From NCBI GenBank assembly GCA_001457715.1, contig CVRF01000001.1, forward strand, positions 124,001-188,000: DNA of 64,000 nucleotides, read 5' to 3'. Below are positions 12,973 through 23,199 of the stretch, in pieces (positions within the stretch are counted from its first letter, which is position 1; every line of letters starts with the position of its first letter). Made by a program: the position numbers and the translations under genes. The notes beneath the pieces were generated by a model. It was not told the DNA's origin. It did no database searches and saw nothing but the letters and a program-made list of their open reading frames with translations. This DNA is from Candidatus Providencia siddallii. Lineage in GTDB: Bacteria; Pseudomonadota; Gammaproteobacteria; Enterobacterales; Enterobacteriaceae.

Positions 12973-13044
12973 CGTCCTCTGTAGGAATCGAACCTACAAT
13001 AAACCCTTAGGAGAGGCTTGTTATATCCATTTAACTAAGAGGAC
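12973..13044 (-). tRNA. argW: tRNA-Arg(CCU), no encoded CCA
   Basis: On the minus strand the acceptor GTCCTCT pairs with AGAGGAC, the D-arm region AGTTAAATGGATATAAC matches E. coli argW, the anticodon loop CTCCTAA gives CCT, and the T-arm has TTCGATT. The discriminator is G (12973). The following bases are TTA rather than CCA, so the end must be completed by the CCA-adding enzyme. It is 72 bases without CCA, as expected. The tRNA reads AGG codons, which are rare. Confidence 0.93.
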
Positions 13045-13468
13045 AACTAGTTTTTATAGAAAAATTAGATTTTTTTAAAGAAAAATAAAATAAATATTCT
13101 GATATATTATTATTTTAATTAAACATTCAATATGTTTAATTAAAATAATTTAAAATTATATTATAATAATAATTATTATTATATAAATTATTTCATTTGT
13201 TATGTAATGATTGTATTTATAAATAAATATTTATTTTTTATACAATACAATGTTATTGTATGATCTTATTTTTTTTAACATCAAATATAAAAAATAAAAT
13301 TATTAATTTTTCATTATAAATAAAATCTATCTTTTCTATTTTTAATAAATCATTTTCAATGCTATTTTAGTAAATAAAATTAACAATTAAAACGATTTTA
13401 ATACACTATATTTATTTTGATAATATCAAATTAATTAAAATAAGTAATTTATTATATTAAACCTTAAT

Positions 13469-13497
13469 TTGACAAATTAAATAATTTTGCTTAAAAT
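13469..13497 (+). promoter_or_regulatory. Sigma-70 promoter of pgk-fbaA
   Basis: A consensus -35 TTGACA and a -10 TAAAAT are spaced by exactly 17 bases. A start about 7 bases downstream gives a leader near 90 bases that ends in a strong ribosome site (AAAGGAGA) 6 bases before the pgk ATG. One of the clearest promoters in the window. Confidence 0.68.
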
Positions 13498-13511
13498 AAA
13501 AAAAGCAAAAT
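13484..13511 (+). repeat. Hairpin overlapping the pgk -10 box
   Basis: Arms ATTTTGCTT and AAGCAAAAT flank a 10-base A-rich loop, and T-rich sequence follows on the plus strand. The left arm covers the -10 box, so this could be an operator or a terminator of read-through from upstream. No plus-strand gene ends nearby, which argues against a simple terminator. Confidence 0.4.
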
Positions 13512-13594
13512 ATTTTATTTTTATAATTTTTTTTAAAAAAATAGAATAAAAAATATAAAAAGATATAATCTCTCAATATTTTAAAGGAGATTTA

Positions 13595-14761
13595 ATGTCT
13601 ATAACAAAAATGATAGATTTAGATCTAACTAATAAACGGGTTTTTATCCGTTCAGATCTTAATATTCCTATAAAAAATAATAAAATTATTTCAGATATGC
13701 GAATAATCGCATCAATGAAAACGATTAAAACAGCCATTCAAAAAGGGGCTAAAGTTATAGTTGCATCACATCTAGGTAATCCAATCGAAGGATTGTACGA
13801 TAAAAATCTTTCTATGCAATTTATAGCAAATTATTTGTCAAAAAAAATAAATTATCCTATTCTTTTTAAGAATAATTATTTAAATGGAATAAATATATCA
13901 AATAAAGAATTGATAGTTTTAGAAAATGTTAGATTTAATAAAGGTGAAAAGAAAGACGAGGAATTTCTAGCAAAGCAGTATGCATCACTATGTGATATAT
14001 ATGTAATGGATGCTTTTGGCTCAGCTCATAGAACTCATGCATCAACACATAATGTTGCAAAATTTTCATCAATAGCTTGTACAGGAGAATTATTAGATAA
14101 AGAAATAAAAACATTAAGTAAAATACTAAACAACCTAACTAGACCGGTTGTTGCAATAATTGCTGGATCTAAAATTTCAACTAAATTAAAAATTTTATGT
14201 TCATTAGTTAAAATAGTAGATCAACTTATTGTTGGAGGAGGTATTGCTAATACTTTTATAGCATCAAAAGGAAATTATATTGGAAATTCACTATATGAAG
14301 AAAATATGATACCAAAAGTAAAAAAAATGATAGAAAAATATCAAGTTATTATACCATCAGATGTTTGTGTAGCAACTGAATTTTCTGAAACTGCAAAAGC
14401 AATTATAAAATCAACTTCTAAAATCAAAAATAATGAGATAATTTTAGATTTAGGGCCTAAATCTATAGAAAATATAATTAATTCACTTAAAAGTGCGAAA
14501 ACTATTATTTGGAATGGACCAGTAGGTGTATTTGAATTTACTAATTTTAAGGAAGGAACAAAAACAATTGCAAAAGCAATAGCAAAAAGTAATGCTTTTT
14601 CTATTGTAGGGGGTGGTGATACATTAGCAGTGATAGAATCTCTTAACATCTCAAACAAAATTTCATATATTTCTACTGGTGGTGGAGCTTTCCTTGAGTT
14701 TATAAGTGGAAAAGAACTTCCTGCTATTACAATGCTAAAAAAATGTACAAAGTATAACTAA
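13595..14761 (+). CDS. pgk: Phosphoglycerate kinase
   Basis: Interconverts 1,3-bisphosphoglycerate and 3-phosphoglycerate with ATP, in glycolysis and gluconeogenesis. Length 388 (E. coli 387). Signature RVFIRSDLNIPIKN near the N-terminus, substrate-binding residues in SHLGNP and AFGSAHRTHAS, and the nucleotide-binding GGGDTLAVIE are intact. A strong ribosome site precedes the start. fbaA follows 13 bases after the stop on the same strand, the pgk-fbaA pair of E. coli without epd. Confidence 0.97.
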   Translation: MSITKMIDLDLTNKRVFIRSDLNIPIKNNKIISDMRIIASMKTIKTAIQKGAKVIVASHLGNPIEGLYDKNLSMQFIANYLSKKINYPILFKNNYLNGINISNKELIVLENVRFNKGEKKDEEFLAKQYASLCDIYVMDAFGSAHRTHASTHNVAKFSSIACTGELLDKEIKTLSKILNNLTRPVVAIIAGSKISTKLKILCSLVKIVDQLIVGGGIANTFIASKGNYIGNSLYEENMIPKVKKMIEKYQVIIPSDVCVATEFSETAKAIIKSTSKIKNNEIILDLGPKSIENIINSLKSAKTIIWNGPVGVFEFTNFKEGTKTIAKAIAKSNAFSIVGGGDTLAVIESLNISNKISYISTGGGAFLEFISGKELPAITMLKKCTKYN

Positions 14762-14774
14762 TATAGGACTTTAT

Positions 14775-15851
14775 ATGTCTAAAATTTTGAGTTTTATTAA
14801 ACCCGGTGTCGTTACAGGTAACGACGTACAAAAGATGTTTTCTATTGCTAAATTAAATAATTTTGCGTTTCCAGCTGTAAATTGTATTAACACAGACTCG
14901 ATCAACGCAGTACTCGAAACTGCATCTAAAATACGAGCTCCTGTTATTATTCAATTTTCAAATGGAGGAGCTTCTTTTATTTCTGGTAAAAGTTTAAAAA
15001 ATAAAAACCAAGAAGCAGCTGTTTTAGGAGCAATTTCTGGAGCTTACCATGTTCACAATATAGCTAAATATTACCAAATCCCAGTAATATTGCATACTGA
15101 CCATTGTTCACGTAAACTGTTACCATGGATTGATGGATTATTGGAAGCTGATGAGAAACATTATAGAAAAATTGGTAAAACGTTATTTTCTTCTTATATG
15201 ATTGATTTATCTAATGATTTTTTAAATGAAAATATTAAAATTTGCTGTGATTACTTAAAACGAATGAGTAAAATTGATATGACTTTAGAAATTGAATTAG
15301 GTTGTACTGGCGGCGAAGAGGATGGTGTTAATAATACAAAATTAAATAGTTCTGCACTATATACTAAACCAGAAGATATTTCATACGCTTATGAAAAATT
15401 ACATATGATTAGTCCAAATTTTACTATAGCAGCTTCATTCGGAAATGTTCATGGGGTGTATAAACCAGGTAATATTAATTTAAAACCAAAAATTTTATAT
15501 AACTCACAAAACTATGTTTCTAAAAAATTCAATTTACCTAAAAATCCATTAAATTTTGTTTTTCATGGTGGATCTGGATCTACTTTAAAAGATATTAAAG
15601 AAGCAATAAGCTACGGTGTTATTAAAGTTAATATAGATACTGATATTCAGTGGGCATCTTGGATTGGTGTTTTAGATTATTATAAAAAAAATAAAAAATA
15701 TTTACAAAATCAACTAGGTAATCCAAATGGATTAGATATTCCCAATAAAAAATATTACGATCCGCGAGTATGGTTACGTAAAGGGCAGGAATCAATAATA
15801 ACACGTTTAGAAAAAACTTTTAATGATTTAAATTGTATAGATGTAATCTAA
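14775..15851 (+). CDS. fbaA: Class II fructose-bisphosphate aldolase
   Basis: Zinc aldolase joining or splitting triose phosphates and fructose 1,6-bisphosphate. Length 358 (E. coli 359). Zinc-binding ILHTDHCSRK, the EIELGCTGGEEDG segment, the loop with FGNVHGVYKPGN and the phosphate-binding FHGGSGS are all present. Co-transcribed with pgk (13-base spacing, AGGA ribosome site). With fbp and pckA elsewhere in this window it permits gluconeogenic flow. It converges on gdhA, with 64 bases between the two stops. Confidence 0.97.
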   Translation: MSKILSFIKPGVVTGNDVQKMFSIAKLNNFAFPAVNCINTDSINAVLETASKIRAPVIIQFSNGGASFISGKSLKNKNQEAAVLGAISGAYHVHNIAKYYQIPVILHTDHCSRKLLPWIDGLLEADEKHYRKIGKTLFSSYMIDLSNDFLNENIKICCDYLKRMSKIDMTLEIELGCTGGEEDGVNNTKLNSSALYTKPEDISYAYEKLHMISPNFTIAASFGNVHGVYKPGNINLKPKILYNSQNYVSKKFNLPKNPLNFVFHGGSGSTLKDIKEAISYGVIKVNIDTDIQWASWIGVLDYYKKNKKYLQNQLGNPNGLDIPNKKYYDPRVWLRKGQESIITRLEKTFNDLNCIDVI

Positions 15852-15915
15852 TAACATGATAAAATAACCTTATTTAAATAAAAAATAAATACATAAAAAT
15901 ATTTATAATTCAAAT

Positions 15916-17250
15916 TTATAAAATACCTTGAGAAATCATTGCGTTCGCGACTTTTGTAAAACCTGCTATATTAGCTCCTTGAATATAATTTATTTTTTTT
16001 GTATTATAACTAAATTCAATGCATTGTTGATGAATATCTAAAATAATACGTTTTAAATATGAATTAACCTTCTCGTCTTCCCAGGATAAACGAATCGAAT
16101 TCTGAGTCATTTCAAGACCAGACACTGCAACACCACCAGCATTTGCGGCTTTCCCTGGAGCAAACAATACACCATTCTCCAAAAATAACTCTGTTGCTGA
16201 AATAGTTGTAGGCATATTAGCACCCTCAGATACTACTTTTACACCATTTTTAATTAACATTTTAGCTGATTCAATATCTAATTCATTTTGAGTTGCACAC
16301 GGAAATGCAATATCAACTGGAACATTCCATGGTTTTTGATTAGCTAAGTACATTAAATTGAACTCTTTAGAATATTCTTCTATTCTCCCATAATTATCTT
16401 TAATTTTTTTCATACAGGCTAATTTTTCAAATGTAAAACCATTTTCATCCACAACAGTACCATTGGAATCAGATGCAGTAACAACTATAGCACCAAGCTC
16501 TATACATTTTTTAATAGCATATTGCGCTACATTTCCAGAACCTGATATAGCTACACGCATCCCATCTATAGATAGATCATGATGTTTTAACATTGTATCT
16601 GTAAAATAAACTAAACCATAACCTGTTGACTCCGGACGATTTAAACTACCACCGTAATGTAATTCTTTTCCAGTAAAAACACAAGAAGTGTTATTAGACA
16701 ATTTTTTCATCATACCAACCATAAAACCTATTTCACGACAACCTACACCGATATCACCTGCAGGAATATCAGTATCTGAACCTAAATGACGATGAAGTTC
16801 AGTTATTAACGATTGACAGAAACGCATAACTTCATTACTACTTTTTCCTTTAGGATCAAAATCAGAACCTCCTTTACCTCCACCTAATGGTAGAGTTGTT
16901 AACGAATTTTTCAATGTTTGCTCAAAACCAAGAAATTTAAGAATAGAAAGATTAACAGATGGATGAAAACGCATTCCACCTTTATATGGGCCTATAGCTG
17001 AATTATATTGAACACGATATGCTCTATTAACATTTACTTTACCTTTATCATCAACCCATGAAACACGAAATTGAATAATTCTTTCAGGCTCTATAAAACG
17101 TTTTAGTAAAGATTTTTCAAAGTATTTTGGATTTTTTACTAAAAAAGGCCAAATTGAAGTAAACACTTCACGAATAGATTGTAAAAATTCAGGTTGCGAT
17201 GAATTTTTCATTTGAACAAATTCTAAAAACGAAGATAATGATTTTTCCAT
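15916..17250 (-). CDS. gdhA: NADP-type glutamate dehydrogenase
   Basis: Interconverts glutamate and 2-oxoglutarate plus ammonia. Length 444 (E. coli 447) and closely similar throughout: GPYKGGMRFHPSVN, PLGGGKGGSDFDPKG with the catalytic Lys, PAGDIGVG, the nucleotide-binding GSGNVAQYA, and the C-terminus IAGFTKVANAMI. An AAGGAA ribosome site lies before the ATG. The next gene upstream on the same strand is uspA, 114 bases away. In a symbiont it could either fix host ammonia or release carbon from glutamate; the sequence does not decide which. Confidence 0.97.
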   Translation of the reverse strand: MEKSLSSFLEFVQMKNSSQPEFLQSIREVFTSIWPFLVKNPKYFEKSLLKRFIEPERIIQFRVSWVDDKGKVNVNRAYRVQYNSAIGPYKGGMRFHPSVNLSILKFLGFEQTLKNSLTTLPLGGGKGGSDFDPKGKSSNEVMRFCQSLITELHRHLGSDTDIPAGDIGVGCREIGFMVGMMKKLSNNTSCVFTGKELHYGGSLNRPESTGYGLVYFTDTMLKHHDLSIDGMRVAISGSGNVAQYAIKKCIELGAIVVTASDSNGTVVDENGFTFEKLACMKKIKDNYGRIEEYSKEFNLMYLANQKPWNVPVDIAFPCATQNELDIESAKMLIKNGVKVVSEGANMPTTISATELFLENGVLFAPGKAANAGGVAVSGLEMTQNSIRLSWEDEKVNSYLKRIILDIHQQCIEFSYNTKKINYIQGANIAGFTKVANAMISQGIL

Positions 17251-17364
17251 TTGCTATATATTCCTTAAATATATTTATATATTATATGCTTAGATTATTT
17301 AATAAAGTTAAATACTATTTTTATATAACAAAAATTCTTAAAACTATTTTAAAAAATTAAAAAA

Positions 17365-17790
17365 CTAAAATTTACCTTTCAAAGGAATAATTAATATATC
17401 AACATTAACTGTATTTATTATTTGACGAGCTGATGATGTTATTTTACTCCAAAAATCTTGATGATGACCACATACAATAATATCTATATCGTATTGCTTA
17501 ATAGCATCAAGAAGAATTTGACATAAATCACCATTGCAACTCAATGTTTGATGAATCTTGTAACCAGAATTCTCTACTAAATTCTTAATAGCATTATGCG
17601 TATTTTTATCAATACTATTTTGATCAATATTTACATTAATTAATCCACTATAAGAATCTAAATAATTATTATCAACATGAATTATTGAAACCTTTGCTTC
17701 ATAAGGTTTTGCTATAAAAATACCTTTATTTAATAATAACCTGCTTTCAGGTGATAAATCTATTGCTACAAGAACGTGTTTATAGGACAT
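17365..17790 (-). CDS. uspA: Universal stress protein A
   Basis: Small cytoplasmic stress-response dimer. The 141 residues match E. coli UspA (144) along their length, with the N-terminal [14 protein letters not shown] and the C-terminal [11 protein letters not shown] and [10 protein letters not shown] segments. Like E. coli UspA it lacks the full ATP-binding GxxGxxxxxxxxxG(S/T) motif of UspFG types. The ATG has a GAGG ribosome site. Its neighbour pitA is also its neighbour in E. coli, where uspB lies between; uspB is absent here. Confidence 0.95.
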   Translation of the reverse strand: MSYKHVLVAIDLSPESRLLLNKGIFIAKPYEAKVSIIHVDNNYLDSYSGLINVNIDQNSIDKNTHNAIKNLVENSGYKIHQTLSCNGDLCQILLDAIKQYDIDIIVCGHHQDFWSKITSSARQIINTVNVDILIIPLKGKF

Positions 17791-18016
17791 AATAAAACCT
17801 CATTAACACTAAACGCTAAATATATTATTTTTATATAATATACAAAAATGAAACAACGCTTTTATAAGAAAAATATACAAAATAATAAATACATATTTTT
17901 GTAAATTAATATATTTTAAAATAAAATATTTTTCAAATAAATAATAAAATAAATCACAATTGATATCATCAAAAATCTATATTTATTATATTTAATAATA
18001 ATTGTTAAATTACTAA

Positions 18017-19507
18017 TTAAAATATTAGCATTGATATCCAATACAATACACTAGATAAAAAAATCGACACTGGTAGAGTTAAAAACCATGCTAAAATAAC
18101 ATTTTTTATCGTTTTTCCTTGTAAACCATCACTACCTATCATCATTGTTCCAGCAACTGCAGAAGATAATACTTGTGTTGTTGACACAGGCATTCCTGTA
18201 TAACTAGCAATACCAATTGAAACAGCCGCAGTCAATTGTGCAGAAACACCTTGTCCATAAGTGATACACTTTTTACCTATTTTTTCACCAATAGTAACAG
18301 CCACTCGTTTCCATCCAAACATAGTACCTATAGACAACGATAATGCAACTCCAATTATAACCCAAATAGGAGCGTACTCAATAGGAAGTAAAAAATCAAC
18401 TTTAAATTTTTTTAATATATTTAAATCTTTATTACTTATTTCTGGTAATTCAGAAATAGAATCCGATAAATCAGATAAACACATTAATAAATGACGAGAA
18501 GTATTACGCTCTTCTATAGTTAAATCGTAATAACTTTGAATTCCAGTTAATAATTTTTGCGCTTTATTTAATATTAACATAGCATTTGAGTTAACACAAT
18601 GAAACTTACTATAAAATTCTTTTTTATTTTCAACTTGTCTTAAAGTGTTTTTTATTTTATTATTTAATATAAAATCATATGTTAAATATTTATGTTTCAT
18701 ATTAATAATTGCATTATATGTTCTATTAATATCAGAATTATTGGAATTCATTTTTAAAATAAAACCAGATGGAGCTACACAAATTAACATAAGCATTATA
18801 AGACCTATACCTTTTTGACCATCATTAGCTCCATGTGAAAAACTAACACCAATAGAAGATAATATCAACATAGTACGAATCCAAAAAGGAGGCTTACTTT
18901 TACTATCTTTTTTTTCTCGCTCATCTGGTGTTAAATGAATACTATATGGTTTTTTATTTCCGTCCCAAAAATAACGAAACATAAAAATCATTAACAAAGC
19001 AATCGTAAATCCAATAATAGGAGAAATAATTAACGACATAAAAACACTAATAATTTTCTGTATATTCAAAGCCTCTACTATTGAAGTATTTTTTGTAATT
19101 GCATTAGTCAAACCTACACCAATAGTTGCACCAATTAATGTATGTGAACTTGATGCAGGAATACCAAAATACCAAGTTCCAAGATTCCAAATTATTGCAG
19201 CTAGTAATAATGAAAAAATCATTATAACTCCACGAGAAAAACTAATATTAAATAAAAAATCTGTTGGTAATAAATGAACAATTGTATACGCTACACTAAG
19301 CCCACCTAATAAAACACCAAAAAAATTAAAAATTCCAGACATAATAACTGCAAATCGAACACGCATTGCTTTTGTATAAATAATTATAGCTACCGCGTTT
19401 GCTGTATCATGAAAACCATTTATAGCTTCATAAAATAACACAAATAACATAGCTAAAATTATTAATATACATGTATGAAATTCTAAGTTTGCAAAAAAGT
19501 GCAGCAT
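18017..19507 (-). CDS. pitA: PitA, low-affinity inorganic phosphate transporter
   Basis: Proton-coupled inner-membrane carrier for metal-phosphate. I chose the ATG at 19507, which begins MLHFFANLEFHT like E. coli PitA, over an in-frame ATG 16 codons upstream; this gives 496 residues (E. coli 499). It has about ten hydrophobic segments, the two Pit signatures (NGFHDTANAVA near the start, FSHGANDGQKGIG in the middle) and a hydrophilic central loop that is poorly conserved. Upstream of uspA on the same strand. It is the only phosphate uptake gene in view and would supply phosphate in the absence of a Pst system. Confidence 0.95.
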   Translation of the reverse strand: MLHFFANLEFHTCILIILAMLFVLFYEAINGFHDTANAVAIIIYTKAMRVRFAVIMSGIFNFFGVLLGGLSVAYTIVHLLPTDFLFNISFSRGVIMIFSLLLAAIIWNLGTWYFGIPASSSHTLIGATIGVGLTNAITKNTSIVEALNIQKIISVFMSLIISPIIGFTIALLMIFMFRYFWDGNKKPYSIHLTPDEREKKDSKSKPPFWIRTMLILSSIGVSFSHGANDGQKGIGLIMLMLICVAPSGFILKMNSNNSDINRTYNAIINMKHKYLTYDFILNNKIKNTLRQVENKKEFYSKFHCVNSNAMLILNKAQKLLTGIQSYYDLTIEERNTSRHLLMCLSDLSDSISELPEISNKDLNILKKFKVDFLLPIEYAPIWVIIGVALSLSIGTMFGWKRVAVTIGEKIGKKCITYGQGVSAQLTAAVSIGIASYTGMPVSTTQVLSSAVAGTMMIGSDGLQGKTIKNVILAWFLTLPVSIFLSSVLYWISMLIF

Positions 19508-20287
19508 AAATATTAATCTTCTGTTGTTAGATATAATTAACAAAAAAAATATCAATAATAAGATTTTTTTTAAAATTTAATTTATTTAAAATAAATAACT
19601 ACAAAAACATTTTAAGTTTATTATAAATATCGATATAAAATAAATATATTAAAATATATTTATTTTATATAAAACAAAAATATTTTATAGAAATTATTAT
19701 TTAAATATTTTTTTATAGTAAAAGATATCATCTTATAATACTAACAATAGTTAATATTAATTATTATAAGGAATTTATAAACAACAATTTATATATATCA
19801 ATCAATATTAAATTTAGATTTATTTAGAATAACCAATTTTGTTTATTCGACTTTAAATTATTAATTTTTAATACATAAAATGTATTTTTTAATTATTAAA
19901 TCAAAATCAAAGATTATTAATAATAAATTATAAAATTATATAAAACATTTAACATACTATTTAATTTTTAAAAAAAAAATAAATAAACTATTTTTATTAA
20001 AAATTTTTATGTTTTTTTAAAAACTTTAAATTTTAATTGATATATCTAATAATTTATTTAAATTTAAAATTTTTAATTATACTATTAATTATATATTATA
20101 TAATATTTAATATTCTAAAATAGAATAATGTATTAAAAAATAAAAAAATATTTATTTAATTTATTAAAAATATTTATTTTTATTGCATTTATATTTAATA
20201 ATTATAATTAATTTATAAAATTTTAATAATCTATAATTTTGAAACCATGCTTCTAGTAAAAACCGACTATGATCACATAAAATATTT
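19508..20287. other. Gene-free gap between pckA and pitA
   Basis: About 780 bases, nearly all A/T. A patch of higher G+C (20242-20281) sits directly after the pckA stop. Its minus strand is open for some 38 codons without a start, with no recognisable similarity; it may be the pckA transcript end or a remnant. Nothing else is seen. Confidence 0.55.
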
Positions 20288-21907
20288 TTATAATTTTGGT
20301 CCAACTTTAACTAACGATTCACCTATAAATATATCTGTATATTTATAAAAATTTTCAATAAAAGACTTAGCTAAATTTCTTGCTTTTTCAAACCATTCTA
20401 TTTTATTTAAAAAACTGTTACGTGGATCAAGGATTTCAGAATTTAAACCAGGTAATATTTTTGGTATTTCAAAATTAAATATTGGTATATTAATTTTTTG
20501 AGCTTTTTCAATATCACCATTTAGAATACAATCAATAATAGCACGTGTATTTTTAATAGAAATACGCTCACCAAATCCATTCCAACCAGTATTTACAAAA
20601 TAAGCTTTTGCATTTGATTCTTTCATGCGATTTACTAATACTTCTGCATATCGCGTTGGATGTAACGATAAAAATGCTGATCCAAAACACGCAGAAAATG
20701 TTGGAATATGTTTTATAATTCCACATTCAGTACCTGCTATCTTTGATGTAAAACCAGATAAAAAATAATATTGAGTTTGTTCTAATGTTAAACTAGAAAC
20801 CAATGGGAATACACCAAAAGCATCTGCTGTCAAAAATATAACTTTTGTTGCATGACCAGATTTAGATATAGGTTTTACGATATTTTTAATATAACTTATA
20901 GGATAAGAAACACGTGTATTCTCTGTTTTTGAATTATTATTAAAATCAACAGAACCGTCTTCTAAAACCATTACATTTTCTAATAAAGCATCACGTTTAA
21001 TTGCATTAAAAATATACGGCTCAACTTCTCTAGATAAATTAATAGTTTTTGCATAACAACCACCTTCAAAATTAAACACACCATTATAATCCCAACCATG
21101 CTCATCATCACCAATTAGCTTACGTTTTGGATCAGTTGATAAAGTTGTTTTACCTGTTCCTGATAAACCAAAAAAAATTGCTACGTCACCTTTTTTACCT
21201 ACATTAGCAGAACAGTGCATTGATGCAATACCTTTTAATGGTAATAAATAGTTCATAACTAAAAACATTCCTTTTTTCATTTCACCACCATACCAAGATC
21301 CACCAATCAGTTGCATCCCTTCTGTCAAATTAAAAGCAATAAAATTTTCAGAATTTAATCCTTGTTTTTTCCAATTTAAATTTATGCATTTTGAAGCGTT
21401 TATAACAATGAAATCTGGAGTGAAATTAATTAATTCTTTATTACTTGGTCTAATAAACATATTTTTTACAAAGTGCGCTTGCCATGCAACTTCTGTGATA
21501 AATCGAACTTTTAAACGAGTATCGATATTTGCCCCACAAAAAGCATCAATAACAAATAATTTTTTTCCGGATAATTGGTTACATGCTAAACATTTTAAAT
21601 CATACCAAATTTCTTTTGATATTGATTTGTTATCATTCATACCATCACTTTGATCAGACCACCAAATAGTATTTTTTGTAATATCATCACATACAATATA
21701 TTTATCTTTTGGAGAACGACCAGTAAAAATACCTGTATCTACAGCTACAGCACCTAATTTAGTAATTACACATCGTTCATAACCTTTAAGTTCTGGATTT
21801 ATCTCTTCCTTAAATAAAAATTTATAACTTGGATTTAAAATTACTTCAGTGGTATTATTAATACCATATTTTTTAAGTTCTTTTATTATAATGCTTTTAG
21901 TTCTCAT
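20288..21907 (-). CDS. pckA: Phosphoenolpyruvate carboxykinase (ATP)
   Basis: Converts oxaloacetate to phosphoenolpyruvate, the entry step of gluconeogenesis from C4 acids. Length 539 (E. coli 540). Conserved blocks are intact: TGRSPKDKY, the P-loop [12 protein letters not shown] near 250, the metal-binding IGDDEHGWD, and [11 protein letters not shown]. An AGGAG ribosome site precedes the ATG at ideal spacing. In E. coli it lies in the same region as nudE and mrcA, which follow here. Rarely kept in the smallest symbionts, so it speaks for use of amino acids or organic acids as carbon source. Confidence 0.97.
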   Translation of the reverse strand: MRTKSIIIKELKKYGINNTTEVILNPSYKFLFKEEINPELKGYERCVITKLGAVAVDTGIFTGRSPKDKYIVCDDITKNTIWWSDQSDGMNDNKSISKEIWYDLKCLACNQLSGKKLFVIDAFCGANIDTRLKVRFITEVAWQAHFVKNMFIRPSNKELINFTPDFIVINASKCINLNWKKQGLNSENFIAFNLTEGMQLIGGSWYGGEMKKGMFLVMNYLLPLKGIASMHCSANVGKKGDVAIFFGLSGTGKTTLSTDPKRKLIGDDEHGWDYNGVFNFEGGCYAKTINLSREVEPYIFNAIKRDALLENVMVLEDGSVDFNNNSKTENTRVSYPISYIKNIVKPISKSGHATKVIFLTADAFGVFPLVSSLTLEQTQYYFLSGFTSKIAGTECGIIKHIPTFSACFGSAFLSLHPTRYAEVLVNRMKESNAKAYFVNTGWNGFGERISIKNTRAIIDCILNGDIEKAQKINIPIFNFEIPKILPGLNSEILDPRNSFLNKIEWFEKARNLAKSFIENFYKYTDIFIGESLVKVGPKL

Positions 21908-22584
21908 TATTTTACTCCTATTAAAATATAATTTTTACAAATAATTATAACTATTTTACAAAGCATTTAAATAATCAAATTACTAATTTTATATACCTTA
22001 ATTTATTACAAAATATATTGGTATTTATTATATTAAAAATAAATATATTAACTACATCGGTTTAATATAAATTTTTAATTTATAAAAACATTTAAATATT
22101 ATTAAACATAAATATTATTTAAAAAAAAATGAATTTAATGTCATTTTTTAATATAATTTTAATATTTAAAATAATTATAACAAAAGAAAAGAATTATAAA
22201 TGATATCATACATCTTTAAAGAATTTTATATTTTATATTAATATAAAAACACATAAATAATAATATAATATTATAATAATTATTTAATTTATAAAAAAAA
22301 TTATATTTAACTAATAAATATATTATTAAAAATAAAAAACATTTTACAATTTTGATTAATAATTTTCATTGAAATATATTAATTAATATATAACTTATAA
22401 AAATCATAATTTTATTATATACAACTCAAAACATATTTATTTGTAATAATGAAACTAATTTACTTAAAATAATATTTCTAATAATTATCTTATTTATTAA
22501 TTTTGAATATGACAATTGATGTAAAAAATGCAATCAAATAAATAGTTTTTTAAAATTTTTCATTAATACTATATAAAAATTATT
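21908..22584. other. Gene-free gap between the divergent pckA and nudE
   Basis: About 680 A/T-rich bases. In E. coli hslO, hslR, yrfG and igaA fill the corresponding interval; none is recognisable. Promoters for both neighbours are expected but not distinctive. Confidence 0.6.
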
Positions 22585-23136
22585 ATGGTTAAATCAAAAA
22601 AACCAAAAATATTAAATGTTCAAAATATTATTCAATCTAAACTATTTAATATTCAATCTGTTAACCTTGAATTTAGTAACGGTGTAAGACGAGTATACGA
22701 AAGAATGTGTCCATCAAATCATGAAGCTATTTTAATTATTCCAATGATTGAAAAAAATTTGATTTTAATACGTGAATATGCTGTTGGAATTGAAAATTAC
22801 GAATTAGGATTTCCAAAAGGAGCTATAGATCCAGGTGAAATAATATTAGAAGCTGCTCAAAGAGAACTTAAAGAAGAAATTGGTTATGGAGCACATAAAA
22901 TCATTCAATTAGCAAAATTAACCATGTCACCTTCTTATTTTTCTTCTAGAATAAATATTCTTGTTGCACAAAATCTATACAATGAAAAATTAAACGGAGA
23001 TGAACCGGAACCATTAGAACAAATTAAATGGCCAATCTCTAAAATGATGAAGTTATTAGAACATCCAGATTTTAAAGAAACAAGAAACGTTAGTGCTCTT
23101 TTTTATTTAGAACGCTTCTTAAAAAATAAAAATTAA
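22585..23136 (+). CDS. nudE: NudE, ADP-sugar/nucleotide Nudix hydrolase
   Basis: Hydrolyses ADP-ribose, Ap3A and NADH in E. coli. Length 183 (E. coli 186). A complete Nudix box with correct spacing is present at about 75-97: G-AIDPG-E, then REL-KEE-IG. The N-terminal half (VYERMCPSNHEAILIIP) and the EYAVGIENYELGFPKG segment match NudE rather than other Nudix proteins. It converges with mrcA; the stops are 53 bases apart. E. coli has the same nudE-mrcA pair, though there the two genes are divergent neighbours. Confidence 0.92.
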   Translation: MVKSKKPKILNVQNIIQSKLFNIQSVNLEFSNGVRRVYERMCPSNHEAILIIPMIEKNLILIREYAVGIENYELGFPKGAIDPGEIILEAAQRELKEEIGYGAHKIIQLAKLTMSPSYFSSRINILVAQNLYNEKLNGDEPEPLEQIKWPISKMMKLLEHPDFKETRNVSALFYLERFLKNKN

Positions 23137-23171
23137 TTTTATTAAAGATATAAAAGTGTTTATACTAAATT

Positions 23172-23199
23172 AATTATTTTAAATTAATTTAAAATAATT
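23172..23199. terminator. Perfect 28-base palindrome across the mrcA stop, between convergent genes
   Basis: Arms AATTATTTTAAATT and AATTTAAAATAATT meet with no loop and span the mrcA stop codon. The position between converging nudE and mrcA suggests a bidirectional transcript end, but the stem is all A/T and no strong T-run follows, so this is tentative. Confidence 0.4.

Larger units (their letters stand above)
13045..13594. other. Gap upstream of pgk
   Basis: About 550 bases. The right end carries the pgk promoter, an overlapping hairpin and a 5' leader of roughly 90 bases (separate entries). The remainder is A/T-rich without recognisable genes. Confidence 0.6.
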
